Shown: positions 10,080 to 21,189, counted from the first letter of the stretch. The stretch is DNA of 64,000 bases from Nematopogon swammerdamellus (GCA_946902875.1 OX336339.1:23033349-23097348); one strand, 5' to 3'. The notes: generated by a model not told the origin, from the letters alone. Program-made: numbers and translations.

Positions 10080-10480
10080 CGGTTGTTCGGCTTCTGCGAC
10101 GTACTTTTTTCTCCCTCCGAGATTCCAAAAGAGCCTACGTAAGTAATTGCGATCCGATCGAGACAATGAATCGTTAAACTCGCTACCTCGGGCCGGATCC
10201 CTCTGACCGCTTTCTCATTTCAGTCAGTCAATTTATTCGCCGCCGCCGAATAATTTCGCCAATGCGAGCGAGAAAATAATTTGCGAGTTCCCCATCCACT
10301 GTCAATGAAATAGCTGAGGCAGGCGATTCCGCGGGGCGCGGTACGTGGGGCAATAAACGAAGGGGTCAAAATGTCCGACGCGGTGAATAATGGACATGTC
10401 GAATGTACTCCCCCGCCCGCGCACCGCCCCTCCCCGCCCAGGAGCGTTGAGCACCCTACATCAGCTTCGATGCCAACTGT
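10080..10480. promoter_or_regulatory. Possible regulatory non-coding segment
   Basis: Mixed-composition, non-repetitive DNA unlike the AT-rich surroundings, with TAAT/ATTA cores, a CAATAAACG element and an AGGGGTCA-type half-site near 10360. Reminiscent of a conserved enhancer, but only an impression without comparison to other species. Confidence 0.2.
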
Positions 10481-10744
10481 CGAGCTCGAGCGGCAAGGTG
10501 CTGAGTGTGGAGAGCCCGGTCATATGTTTGCTTCCGAAATATTTCATACATTTTTGCACAATTATAAAAAAGTATACAATTTATTTATTAGATTTATCAA
10601 ATAAATTTTAAAATTCATTTCTTTAGAATTATTTTATTGATTTTATGAATTTGTGTGAATAACTTATATTTTAAGAATTAATGAACGTTAAAGTTTTAAA
10701 AACGTTTGATTCGTAAAAATTTCATCAATGATGCGTATAGTATG

Positions 10745-11040
10745 TTTTTATTATTACAAGCTGTTTTACAAGCTTATATTTCACTTCACTTGTTAGTGTG
10801 GGTCAAATCTTGCAACTTAATTTCAAACCAGCCTATTGAGCTGAAGTTTTGCACAGACTTTTGGATCTTTTGACAATACAATCTAGTATATTCAAAATTG
10901 TAAAAAACTAAAAGCAAAACTTCACTTGTCAAATCTTGTAACTGAATAAAATTTTAAACCAGTTTACCAGATCGATTGAGCTAAAATTTCGCACGCCATT
11001 TTGGTTCTTGTCAAAATTTTAAAAATATATACAATAAAAC
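10745..11040. repeat. Two degenerate tandem copies of a LINE-tail-like repeat
   Basis: GTCAAATCTTG(C/T)AACT, a TTTxAAACCAG block, ATTGAGCT(G/A)AA and TTTxGCAC recur in the same order in 10793-10920 and 10925-11030. Non-coding. Confidence 0.5.
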
Positions 11041-11560
11041 ACTTACTAAAAAGCACGAAATCAAAATTAATAATAAAAAAAAAAAACACTTTTTAAAAAC
11101 AAACTTCTTGGCAATAGCCCTGGCTTTACCATGCAAAGTGTGAGCATGAAGTATATTAAATGTCAGAAAAATCCAGAGTGTATGAAAATGTAACGTAATG
11201 AAAATATTTATCTTCATAAATAAATTGTGATCGAATATCATGCGTATGTATGCCCAGCGGTCCTTCTACTGGTACTATACGGAATGTGATTCGTTTTATC
11301 CGTCCGTTCCTCTGATTCTCAATTTATTTTATTCCCAAGGTTTGATGAGGGACCACTTAAGTGCTTCGTTGACTATAGGCTCCGGACTGATCGGGGAAGG
11401 GACAAACACGAGATTCAGATAGATATCCTTTAGTCCGATGTATTTAGTAATAAAATAAATAATAAAGTTGTGCGATCAAATAAATTCTTGCTTATTTATT
11501 AGGTACAATATGTTGACCTAAGTGGGGAGCAAATATGATTACCTATTAAAATGCATACAT
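11041..11560. other. Non-coding DNA
   Basis: No gene or known repeat recognised. Confidence 0.4.
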
Positions 11561-11564
11561 ACAC

Positions 11565-11850
11565 ACTATACGCTGTATCCCGACAATTGGGGTGAGCAGA
11601 GTAATAGGTGTTGTGATGCAAGGACTCTGGTAAATTACAGCACAACCCTGACCACTAGGTGTCGCAAAGAATACGGACAAGATAACCCATCAAGCAGCAA
11701 GTAAAGCATGAACACCCCCATCTGCTGCATGACTCGGTGGAAGGACCGTGCCAAGGTGAGAGGTGGATACCCAGTCGCCCTTTAGCACGGCATCTCGACC
11801 TTATCTCTTAGTCGCCTTTTACGACATGCACGTCCGCAGATGCACGTCGA
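11565..11850 (+). repeat. Interspersed repeat D, copy 1
   Basis: Family D carries CAAGGTGAGAGGTGG, TCGCCCTTTAGCACGG and ends with TAGTCGCCTTTTACGACATG. Reverse copies lie at 45339-45625 and 63776-63958, and a relative shares only the end at 28610-28830. Confidence 0.65.
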
Positions 11851-11997
11851 GATGCAGTTATTTTGTTTCTATTTGTAGAAAATTATTCAAAATATCTCGT
11901 AAAACAAAGAATAGAAGATAAAATATTGTTATTACTTGGGTTTCAGGCGAAGTCTTGCAGACTTCACCTAACCGAACTAATAAACTAAAATAAGTAA

Positions 11998-13286
11998 TGT
12001 TACCTGTCTATTTTTATAGCAATATAAATAAAACCCAGGTGTACAATTTGTAGATTTATTCGGTCGTTTCTACAATTAATTGGTATATAAATAGGGTCTC
12101 TGGATTAAATACAAGTCCTCGGCGTGCTGCGTCCGCTCGGCGAACAAAGAATTCCTACCTACCTACCTAGTCAGCTGACTAAGGAAGAATAGGAGCGATC
12201 GCACCGGTTTATTGACGGACGGCGTGGTCTTCTTCTCCGTCTTCCCGCACAATCAGCCGGAGGCCTAGCCTCTCGACGCGCAGCTCCCACGGCACGGCGT
12301 TCCGCTGAACACAGCAGAGCCGCCGGCAGCCCAGCGACAGGTGAATCGCTGACTCGCAGGGGTGGCGTCGACGGGGCACTCTCCGACCGTCCTGACCGCT
12401 CGCGCGGTGACGGGAGCGGAAGTCGGGAAGTTGTCTTGGAGCGAAGCCCGTACCAAACTCTGCGCGATAGGGAAAGAATCACACGCCGCACTAACATAAT
12501 CGCCATGGAGCGGCGGTGGGGCCCTATCACGCAGTAAAAACACAATTTACCATTTTGTGAAACGTGGCTCCGATGTCGGTAGCCGTTATAAAAATTTTAC
12601 ATGTTGAAATTTACAGATTTTATATAAATTGGCGTTCGCCTACTCACCCACTGACGTGGAGTTTACTTCTCGTTCAAGGCGAGATGTGAAAATATTCCTA
12701 ATACTCTTTTCACATTATTTTAAGCTTGAACAAAAGAATTGTGCTGAGAGCGTGCACCAATCTCTGACAGCCGGAAGAAAAGTAATATCTGTCGCACTGT
12801 CCTATCCTTCGTGGTTCGCTCTCGGGTCCGCGACTCCGTTCGCTCTTTCTCTTGACGTGCTGCCTCGCTCCCTGGTATCGGCGAGCGAGACAGCACTTCA
12901 TTCGTCTGTGAGCAGCGGCGCGGACCGTCGAACGAGTTGACGCCCATTAAATGTTAATTTATTTGATTCTACTCACAACTGTGAAGTAAAGATTTTACAA
13001 TTAATACCATTATTTTATTTATCATTTTAACTATTAATATTATCCAATACCGGCGCACGAAGCGACGCGACTCTGATCGAGTTGCTGTGTTGGTTGATGT
13101 CAGATCAAAGATTGATTGATGGTTGATTGACGTCAGCTGCAAACATAACGCGCGGCCGTATTCTGGTCGCCGTATTTGAGTCGCTTTCGTCCGTGAGCGG
13201 CGGCAATATTTAAAATACTGAAACAAATAACTAAACAGAACCGAAGGGTCGTGTTACGGCAGACCTTGCGGTTTTGCAACGTAACA
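11998..13286 (-). repeat. 3' LTR (in element sense)
   Basis: Identical by eye to 15753-17041 over the full 1,289 bp. GC-rich middle with open frames on both strands (for example 12171-12545) that look like chance frames of a GC-rich LTR. Confidence 0.9.
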
Positions 13287-13289
13287 GTA

Positions 13290-13299
13290 CCCCCTTTCC
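13290..13299 (-). other. Polypurine tract
   Basis: Minus strand GGAAAGGGGG, three bases upstream of the LTR start TGTTAC. This is the expected site for plus-strand DNA priming and fixes the element's orientation. Confidence 0.7.
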
Positions 13300-14400
13300 A
13301 ACAAAAGATGAATTCTTCCTCTGAAGGAGGGAAAATTCATCGAGAATAAAATTTCTCCGATAACCTTAACACACAGACAATGGTTGAACTGAAGTTTTGC
13401 TGATCTGGATCGCCTTTACACTGTCATTCATCAACATTCACATCCCTATCATACCCTTCCCCATTCACTATTTGTTCACACTAAGCCGTCACTAGCTGAC
13501 ATCGCTAGTGAGGCACCGTTCATTCTCTTGTATACCCTCCTGTATGTATACCACACGGCTCTCCTAGCTCTTTCTGCCCTATCCTGCCTAAATGCGACTC
13601 TCCGTGGTATACTGCCCTACCTACATCCACTCCCAACTTAGCATTGGGGATTGAGGTTGTAGGCGACGTCTCGGCATAATGAGACGATAACACTGTACCG
13701 CTCGCCTTGACATACCTGTGTCCAAAGCAAAATCTCCAGAACACAGGTACTTAAGCAATACTGCTTACCACGTAGACCCACTGACCGTCAAGGTGAGAAA
13801 TAAAAAATTTCAACCAAAGTGTGTGAAATTGAACACCAACAGGCAGCGTACCAAGTGTACTGGGGGCTGATTCAGGTCGGGTCGGATGGACATTAGGTGG
13901 GCCGGCTACATACTTGGCTTTTGATTTTTTTGATTGGTAGTTATGTAGGTGCCGCTACCACGTAGTTTTGAGGCTTTTGATTTTAGACAGGGTTACTATG
14001 ACCGCCCTGTAGCGATAAGGCATTCTGAGTCGCTATCCGCTCTGCCGAGTGTCACGCTAATTACATCGAACCCGAGCACTGGGTCAGACCCCAGCAGCAC
14101 CGCCTGCTGTGTAGACTCTACAGAGTAAAATAAACAATAAGGTTTATTTTTAAAGAAAGAAAAAAAATATTAGATTAACAATTATCAATCGCGAGCGATG
14201 ATAATAATAAGTTTCAACTATAAATTTTGCTAAGTTTGTTTTTTCAAAAGGTCAATCTCGAAAGATGCTTTGAAGGAACATAATAATTCCCAAACTAATA
14301 TAAATGCAATAATTTAAGTTTACGAAACCAAGTCAATCACGAATGATGACATACTACTATATAAGTTTTATTTTTAACTGCAACCACGTGTCGCTAAGTT
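13300..14400 (-). other. Non-coding interior of the LTR element
   Basis: No pol motif found on either strand; short frames such as 13520-13744 (-) are not recognisable. Confidence 0.5.
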
Positions 14401-14409
14401 AAATATATC

Positions 14410-14850
14410 TAAGAATTCAATATGAGTAATTAGAATTTTTAGAAGAAAAAATTTTATAAAGTTACAACCGTTTGTTGCCAAACTTTAATAAAATTATCCA
14501 AGTGTTCAATCTAAGTAATTAAAATAATTACTATAAAAAAATTGTTTATACTAAAGTTACAACTGTTTGCTGCCAAACTTTAATTAAATTATCCAAGGGT
14601 TCACTATAAGTAATTGAAATTACCATTAAAAATATAAAGTTACAACTGATTGTTGCCAAACTTATTAAATTATATGGGTTCAATATAAGTAATTTAAAAT
14701 TACTATAAAAAATTTCTAAAGTTACAACTGATTGTTGCCAAACTTAATTAAATTATTTACGGGTTAAACGTAAGTAATTTAAAATTTCTATTTTAAAAAA
14801 TGTATAACGTTACAACCGATTGTTGCCAAACTTAATTAAATTTATTGCTA
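14410..14850 (-). repeat. Five-unit tandem array inside the LTR element
   Basis: GTTACAAC(C/T)G(T/A)TTG(T/C)TGCC begins at 14461, 14556, 14639, 14721 and 14809, each followed by AAACTT, an AATTAAATTAT-type stretch and TAAGTAATT. Period 82-95 bp. Confidence 0.8.
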
Positions 14851-14867
14851 CATTTTAGATCACTACG

Positions 14868-15278
14868 CTACCGTGATCGTGAAGATAGTTGCAGAAGTTT
14901 GCTATTGTTGTACCTACACCTTCTTATTTCTTCCACTCTTTCTAAAAATGCACGCACGCAGTCCCTTCCATAATACTTTAGCTTTAGAAAGTCTGTCTGG
15001 AGATTATGGGAGCAATTTACCGTGACTGACGGAGTCCCTGCGTCACCGGTACTCCGCACAGGCACGTTCTCCATTGTTGCTTCGGTCTCTGCGGCGGCGT
15101 TGCACGAGCTGGAATATTTAAAATAAGATTTAGGTTGGCGTTGCGCGAGCTTCGCTTCTTCCTTGTGTAGGAGGCCATACTGTCTGTCGTATGCCATTGT
15201 AATGTAAGTAAGTAAGTACCAGTATAACATTGTAGTAACTAGACTACGTAGGTAGTTACCAAAACATAAAAATTTCAA
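14868..15278 (-). pseudogene. gag remnant of the LTR element
   Basis: Minus-strand 136-codon frame, ~475 bp inside the 5' LTR, where gag should begin. A likely start is the Met at about 15197. The C-terminal part, DFLKLKYYGRDCVRAFLERVEE, trimmed here to its core YGRDCVRAFLERVEE, fits the F-x-G-x-x-x-V-x-x-F-L-E-R-V/F-E-E block of insect Gypsy capsids. It stops shortly after, replaced by the tandem array at 14410-14850. No zinc knuckle and no pol follow, so it cannot serve particle formation. The family assignment rests on this short block. Confidence 0.5.
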
Positions 15279-15524
15279 TAAACCGAGTTATTGAAATGAA
15301 ATTAAATACTGTCAGTGAGTAACTAGACGAACGCTTACAACAACAATTTAAAACAATAATATCACCGCACAGTGAGGCTAGGGCAAAATTAAACAAGTGA
15401 GAAAAAATTTTATGAGAAAAATAAAAAACAACTATATTATCTACTATTTACTAACCCTCACTGTGCCACCTTCTTCGCGCCCCCGCTCTGAACGAACAAC
15501 TAGTATTCAGAGCGGTTCTGCTGT

Positions 15525-15694
15525 CCCAACCTTTGCCGGATTCTTACCGGCAGGCGTTGGCTCGGCCTGTGGCTAAACGTATTCTTTCTCCGTAACCACA
15601 CAGATAAAACCCAACCTTCGCCGGATTCTTACCGGCAGGCGTTGGCTCGGCCTGTGGCTAAACGTATTCTTTCTCCGTAACCACACAGATAATA
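15525..15694. repeat. 85-bp tandem duplication
   Basis: Units 15525-15609 and 15610-15694 (CCGGATTCTTACCGGCAGG, then CTCGGCCTGTGGCTAAACG) are nearly identical. Each contains the short hairpin CCGG...CCGG. Lies in the leader region between the primer-binding site and gag. Confidence 0.85.
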
Positions 15695-15736
15695 ATGCAC
15701 ATAAAGCGGAAAATTTGTATTAATCCAGAAATAAGA

Positions 15737-15751
15737 CCTGTTCGTGCGTCA
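15737..15751 (-). other. Primer-binding site (tRNA-Lys-like)
   Basis: Minus strand TGACGCACGAACAGG begins one base inside the LTR end. It agrees with 13 of 15 bases of the classic lysine-tRNA primer-binding site TGGCGCCCGAACAGG. The two differences may reflect an insect tRNA-Lys variant or decay. Confidence 0.65.
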
Positions 15752-15752
15752 C

Positions 15753-17041
15753 TGTTACCTGTCTATTTTTATAGCAATATAAATAAAACCCAGGTGTACA
15801 ATTTGTAGATTTATTCGGTCGTTTCTACAATTAATTGGTATATAAATAGGGTCTCTGGATTAAATACAAGTCCTCGGCGTGCTGCGTCCGCTCGGCGAAC
15901 AAAGAATTCCTACCTACCTACCTAGTCAGCTGACTAAGGAAGAATAGGAGCGATCGCACCGGTTTATTGACGGACGGCGTGGTCTTCTTCTCCGTCTTCC
16001 CGCACAATCAGCCGGAGGCCTAGCCTCTCGACGCGCAGCTCCCACGGCACGGCGTTCCGCTGAACACAGCAGAGCCGCCGGCAGCCCAGCGACAGGTGAA
16101 TCGCTGACTCGCAGGGGTGGCGTCGACGGGGCACTCTCCGACCGTCCTGACCGCTCGCGCGGTGACGGGAGCGGAAGTCGGGAAGTTGTCTTGGAGCGAA
16201 GCCCGTACCAAACTCTGCGCGATAGGGAAAGAATCACACGCCGCACTAACATAATCGCCATGGAGCGGCGGTGGGGCCCTATCACGCAGTAAAAACACAA
16301 TTTACCATTTTGTGAAACGTGGCTCCGATGTCGGTAGCCGTTATAAAAATTTTACATGTTGAAATTTACAGATTTTATATAAATTGGCGTTCGCCTACTC
16401 ACCCACTGACGTGGAGTTTACTTCTCGTTCAAGGCGAGATGTGAAAATATTCCTAATACTCTTTTCACATTATTTTAAGCTTGAACAAAAGAATTGTGCT
16501 GAGAGCGTGCACCAATCTCTGACAGCCGGAAGAAAAGTAATATCTGTCGCACTGTCCTATCCTTCGTGGTTCGCTCTCGGGTCCGCGACTCCGTTCGCTC
16601 TTTCTCTTGACGTGCTGCCTCGCTCCCTGGTATCGGCGAGCGAGACAGCACTTCATTCGTCTGTGAGCAGCGGCGCGGACCGTCGAACGAGTTGACGCCC
16701 ATTAAATGTTAATTTATTTGATTCTACTCACAACTGTGAAGTAAAGATTTTACAATTAATACCATTATTTTATTTATCATTTTAACTATTAATATTATCC
16801 AATACCGGCGCACGAAGCGACGCGACTCTGATCGAGTTGCTGTGTTGGTTGATGTCAGATCAAAGATTGATTGATGGTTGATTGACGTCAGCTGCAAACA
16901 TAACGCGCGGCCGTATTCTGGTCGCCGTATTTGAGTCGCTTTCGTCCGTGAGCGGCGGCAATATTTAAAATACTGAAACAAATAACTAAACAGAACCGAA
17001 GGGTCGTGTTACGGCAGACCTTGCGGTTTTGCAACGTAACA
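15753..17041 (-). repeat. 5' LTR (in element sense)
   Basis: Promoter-bearing LTR if transcription runs on the minus strand. Same length and sequence as 11998-13286. Confidence 0.9.
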
Positions 17042-17045
17042 GTAA

Positions 17046-17470
17046 CCACAATTAAATATCGTTAAAAAATACCAGGTAGTAAAGTGCAATATAACAAAAC
17101 TTAAAGCGAAAAGCAGAGTGGGTGGTTTTATGCGTAGAGTAGGTATTCCTAAACCCTTGCCATAACTCAATTTCACCGCTTTGTTTGAAAATGTGATAAT
17201 CCCAGCTGAGTTACCGCTCTGCAAACATCGAACTAATCTCTAGACATATTGGCAGATTTTTTTATAAACAAACTTTAGACAGCTATCGCTATAAGCGGCG
17301 TGCTATGATGGAGTACGCCCACTCTGTCGGATGATCGCGTGTGATTGATTTATTAGGTTGGTCAATAACTCCGAATGGAGCAGCAAATTGGGCAACATTT
17401 TCAGTTGACTGAACTCGTTAACAGTATATTTTCTCACGTCATTCTACACGTAGTTTAATTTTTTTATAGA
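17046..17470. other. Non-coding DNA
   Basis: No gene recognised. Confidence 0.4.
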
Positions 17471-17473
17471 ATC

Positions 17474-17810
17474 TGTCACGGTTGGCTAAATCACCTACTA
17501 CTTCCGTGATGTCAGCCCATAACACCTTGGGGAACTAGGTGCCATGTCAGTGCTTCTGTTGCTGAACTGCACAAAACATGCGAACTATTAAAATATTCGT
17601 TTCAACCGGTTTCAACCTAACCTAACCCAACCCGGGTGGGTTAATCCCTACCACCTTGTAAGGTAAGAAGGGAAGGGACCTACAGATTTACGTGGAATCC
17701 GAACCACGGTCAGCCTCCAACGGTCGAGTGGTCACCCATCCAAGTACTGACCGCGCGCAGGTGTCCTTAACAACAGTCAACCGACCGCACCACTGAGCTA
17801 CTGAGGCTGG
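17474..17810 (-). repeat. SINE A, full copy 1 (tRNA/5S chimeric head)
   Basis: Read on the minus strand: TAGCTCAGTGGTG (A box) near 17800, a 5S rRNA-like segment at 17771-17730 containing CAGTACTTGGATGGGTGACC, a B-box-like GGTTCGGATTCC, the central domain GTAGGTCCCTTCC...GGGTTGG, then the tail GTGTTATGGGCTGACATCAC. Transcription would be by RNA polymerase III and mobilisation by a LINE partner. Confidence 0.75.
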
Positions 17811-17989
17811 CAAAAGCTTGAACCTGACGCAAGCATTTCACTTTTTTTTCTCCTGAGTGCACTTGTTAATATTTTAATGAAATTATTTTTAGTTTTTAAG
17901 TTTAGTATATAGTTTATTCAATTCAAATTAACATAGTTATAAAATAATTAACTAATCTAAAAATTATATAAACTAACTTAGGAAATAAA
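17811..17989. other. AT-rich LINE 3' region
   Basis: A- and T-rich DNA probably belonging to the 3' end of the LINE fragment at 17990-18336. Confidence 0.35.
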
Positions 17990-18336
17990 CTAACTTAAAA
18001 AAAAAAATTCATTTAGTGCTTTTGTCCCCGGGATTGTGCCGAGGATGCCAGTCGCGTTACCCCTCTGAATTGCCAGGCTTATCCTTTGGCGGAAGAAGGT
18101 GAGGCATGATGAGTGACCTATGGCAGCAGACATCCTCGACCCTATCTCGTGGACAAAAGCTATCGCTTCCTCAGACCAGGAGCCGAAGGTTTCGACCGCG
18201 AAAGCCACAAACCAATAATTCAGGCTGATGTTTTCATATTTTTTGTGCTTTCTTTTGGCTGCAGCCTCCGCAGCCGAACCCGGCTTCATGGCCGATAGGG
18301 CGAGGTTGCTGGCACAGATGGTACCGACGCATGTAG
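17990..18336 (-). pseudogene. Non-LTR retrotransposon ORF2 C-terminus, copy 2
   Basis: Same family as 7411-7869. Minus strand: TTCVGTICASNLAL aligns with ATCVDTLAPSH, then an Ala/Lys-rich linker, FVAFAVETFGSW and QRISLAIQRGNATGILGTIP. Several substitutions (for example the Asp of CVDT to Gly) indicate decay. RT domain absent. Confidence 0.6.
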
Positions 18337-18354
18337 TTTTTTAAATTCAATTAA

Positions 18355-18560
18355 TCAGCTCAGCCCGCCGATGACATAGCGTTATGATTTATAGCCTAAA
18401 ACCATCTTAATGAGTGGCAGAATGTAACAGTGAAAACCGTAGTATAAACCGATAAAGTGGTTCTCGAGTTATGAGGATATTCATAATATATTGACGGTAC
18501 GTTACACGGCCGCCGGTCGCTCGTAGAGACTTCACTTCATTTATTAAGTTTATGCCTGAA
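18355..18560 (+). repeat. Repeat Q, copy 1
   Basis: Family Q contains TATGATTTATAG(C/A)(C/T)TAAAACC, a GAGTTATAAGGATATTCATA block and CGTTACACG(G/A)CCG. Copies at 22255-22650 (same strand) and 28350-28580 (reverse). Confidence 0.55.
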
Positions 18561-18599
18561 AGTACATATTGAAATTAAAAAATCAAAAATAATTTCCGT

Positions 18600-19065
18600 T
18601 TATTTACATAAAGGTGTCGGGGGACCCTGGAGCAGCTAATCAGCATTCAGCATGCCTTCCACAGAGGAAACACCGCTTAGCGTACTCGGTACGGTGTCCA
18701 CAATATCTCCACTAGAAGACGATCTTACATTATTTTAGGTTTGTCTTTAGTTTTTAATTTATTTTCCTACTTTGATTTCATTTTTAGTTTTTAAGGGTAA
18801 AGGGTTTTTAAAATCTGTAATTTTACTTTTATTTCAAGCTTTTTTAAGGAAACCACATCTAAACCGGTCCATCCGTGAAACGTAATTTTATTATTACGTC
18901 ATAATTACTTGATTACTATGAACCATCCCGGTTAAACCACCTTTCTAATAAAAAACCGCATCCAAATCGGTCTATCCGTTTGGGAGCTACGATGTCACAG
19001 ACAGACACACAGACAGACGGAGGCGTCAAGCTTACAACCCCCTTTCTTTTGCGTCGGGGATTAAA
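18600..19065 (+). repeat. Fold-back repeat R, copy 2
   Basis: A weak hairpin-arm remnant (GTGTCGGGGGACC) at about 18615, and the tail from about 18790 to GTCGGGGATTAAAAA at 19065, including TTTGGGAGCTACGATGTCAC and (GACA)n. Confidence 0.55.
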
Positions 19066-19690
19066 AAACCCATACAGATTGGAAGTTAGCATGATACTTA
19101 CTTACCATCTTAGTGAGTTTGGGTGTTGCTATATCAATAACAGTAATTTGCCGCACGCTGTAAGCACTTCCCGTGCGAACGTACGGCTGAAACTACAGAC
19201 AAATAAATCGGAAATAAAACTAACCTCGCCTAAAAGTAAAAGAGCGAAGCAGAATTCCTCTGGCAGACGCGGCAGGTGTGAAAGTAAACATTTATCTATG
19301 TTCACTATGTTCCTTTGTTATCGCCTTTGTACTCGCGGCTGCCGCCCCCCGCCCCGCCCCGCCCTCGCCCCCGCCCCCCTGCCTCCCCGCGCTGACTCAG
19401 CCATTTCCTTTATTCAATCATAGCACTGGAGAGGCGTTTGCATGGTGCTTGAGAGTGAAAAGGCAGTCGAAAGCGATTCAGGCTAATTTCTAGGAAACTG
19501 TTGGGGGAGCGCTGCTGGGGTTCCTGGAATACGCAGTGACTCCGCAGAGTAGATCAACAGTTTGCCATATCATAACGATATAGGTACATACATAGTTGTT
19601 GTACACTAGTCACGCTCCTAATGTAGCCATCACTGTAGTAAAACAAACAATAAAAGCTTTTAACAATCACACAAAATTACAGTTTCCGAT
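19066..19690. other. Non-coding DNA with a CCCCG-rich stretch
   Basis: 19340-19395 is a run of CCGCCCC-type repeats. Open frames through it are compositional. Confidence 0.45.
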
Positions 19691-19696
19691 TGGAAT

Positions 19697-20282
19697 GGTT
19701 TTTTTTTTATCCATACGGAAGCATAATACTAAGCGTACGCCATCTATCTGTCTGTCCGTCTGTCTGTTTGTCCGTTATTGATGTATCTTTTGTACCGTAA
19801 TAGGTAGCCGGTAGACATTTTCACAGAGTATGTGTTATTATGGCCGATATAACAACAAATAATAAAAATAAGAAAAAGTAAAAAATTCACGGGGTCCCCA
19901 TACAAGAAACTAAAAAGTGTATGCGCGCCATCTTTTTTTATGTAAACCAACATGGGTGGCTGTGTCGAGAGACCAATGGTACAGTCGACAGAGCCAAAAA
20001 CCCCTCTCCTCGCGAAACTACGCTCAGTGAGGCGCCATGCCAGCGGATTTGCGGACTGTTGCTAGGCTGTCTAGTCTAGCCCGTTGATACGACGTTTGAA
20101 GACATCCAGGTTAAAGGATTCGGGAAACACACTCGCCGGGAGACAGTTCCAAACCATAGCGGTGAGGAACTGAAGGTCTACCGAAAACACTATGAAGCAG
20201 CGCTGACCATGACATGGCAATACGGTTATGGCAATACATGGCAATTCGGTGCGCGAGTTCAACTCGCACTTGGCCGGTTTTA
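19697..20282 (-). repeat. Repeat P, copy 2, split by a LINE tail
   Basis: The P sequence runs to about 19932 and resumes at 20201 (CGCTGACCATGACATGGCA), ending in the palindrome at 20250-20280. The gap is filled by a LINE 3' end. Confidence 0.65.
19940..20200 (-). pseudogene. Non-LTR retrotransposon 3' end inserted in repeat P
   Basis: Minus strand 20169-20071 reads as a LINE C-terminus: FLTAMVWNCLPASVFPESFN then LDVFKRRINGLD and a stop. This matches the common F-x-x-x-x-x-x-W-N-x-L-P-x-x-V/F-F ... F-K-R-R/x-x-N ending of Jockey/CR1-like ORF2 proteins. The rest to 19940 is 3' UTR ending in a T-rich (A-rich on minus) tract. Only the last ~35 residues survive. Confidence 0.65.
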
Positions 20283-20289
20283 TGCATAC

Positions 20290-20755
20290 CCGTGGTACGT
20301 GATACGATTACCCGGCAGACAACCCCTTAAGATAGAAAATAAAAGAGATACTTATATAAGTGCACGCTCTATTTTATTTATTTGTCATTTTGACAATGCT
20401 GCATGCAACAACGAAATCGGCCGGCTATCGTTTCTCCTTACCGATTCTCAGAGATATGCAAAGCAGTGCGCGGTAGCGGGGGCGGAACGGGTGCTTTGGC
20501 GGCCGCGAGGGGCGGCGAGGCGGGCGGGGGGGGGGGGGGGGGGGTGGGAAGCGCCACAACGCGACAGAGGCTCTTTGTAACGTGATCTTATTGCGTTCGA
20601 ATGCAATCGTTGTTTTTACCATGAATACGTAACAACTTATGTCGATTCTGGAATTTATTAGCCACATTCGAGGACTGCTGCGGTATTTTTATGCAACATG
20701 CCACCGTATCTCGCGCTTTTCGCGTACCTACCGCATGAACGTTCATTTTTCTATA
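20290..20755. other. Non-coding DNA with a poly-G run
   Basis: A GC-rich stretch ends in an uninterrupted G run at about 20526-20543. No gene. Confidence 0.45.
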
Positions 20756-20759
20756 GCTG

Positions 20760-20986
20760 TATGCAACTTCGGCACTTTTGGTTCTATTATTTAGCTATAT
20801 GCAACTTCGGCACTTTTGGTTCTATTTATTTAGCTATATGCAACTTCGGCACTTTTGGTTCTATTATTTAGCTATATGCAACTTCGGCACTTTTGGTTCT
20901 ATTATTTAGCTATATGCAACTTCGGCACTTTTGGTTCTATTATTTAGCCATATGCAACTTCGGCACTTTTGGTGCTATTATTTAGA
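20760..20986. repeat. 38-bp minisatellite, six units
   Basis: Units starting TATGCAACTTCGGCACTTTT at 20760, 20798, 20837, 20875, 20913 and 20951. Nearly identical; one unit has an extra T and the last carries one substitution (GGTGC for GGTTC). Confidence 0.9.
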
Positions 20987-21189
20987 TCAGGTGTCGGCCC
21001 GTCCGCCAGTCCATCTATCATGCGCTCTCTGAGGCGATTACTCCGGGATGTAAACCTCAATAAATCTAAAAAAAATCATTGTATATATTATATAGTAGTC
21101 CATTTAGTCACGAAAACGATAATTCATGTTTTTATTAAATTTTGTTTTTTGATAGAGGGATTTCTGATACAAGAATAATGTTTTGCAAT

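Larger units (their letters stand above)
11998..17041 (-). mobile_element. Recent non-autonomous LTR retrotransposon (LARD-like), 5,044 bp
   Basis: Two 1,289-bp direct repeats (11998-13286 and 15753-17041) bounded by TGTTAC...GTAACA flank a 2,466-bp interior. GTAA occurs just before the left repeat (11994-11997) and just after the right one (17042-17045), a 4-bp target duplication. On the minus strand the interior starts with a primer-binding site resembling the tRNA-Lys 3' end and ends with a GGAAAGGGGG polypurine tract, so its sense is right to left. Only a gag fragment remains; protease, RT and integrase are absent, so it must be mobilised by a relative. The LTRs look identical by eye, implying a young insertion. 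A 4-bp duplication and gag type favour Ty3/Gypsy. Confidence 0.9.

Noticed and set aside
12171..12545. 124-codon frame (-) repeated identically at 15926-16300, with several others in the same repeats
   Set aside because: They lie inside the LTRs, are low-complexity Arg/Pro/Ser-rich and overlap on both strands; identity is explained by the LTR duplication.
17615..17635. CCTAACCTAACCCAACCC, similar to the insect telomere repeat (TTAGG)n
   Set aside because: Only about two units, within SINE A; coincidence.
20760..20986. CRISPR-like array
   Set aside because: Units are contiguous with no variable spacers, in a eukaryotic context; it is a minisatellite.
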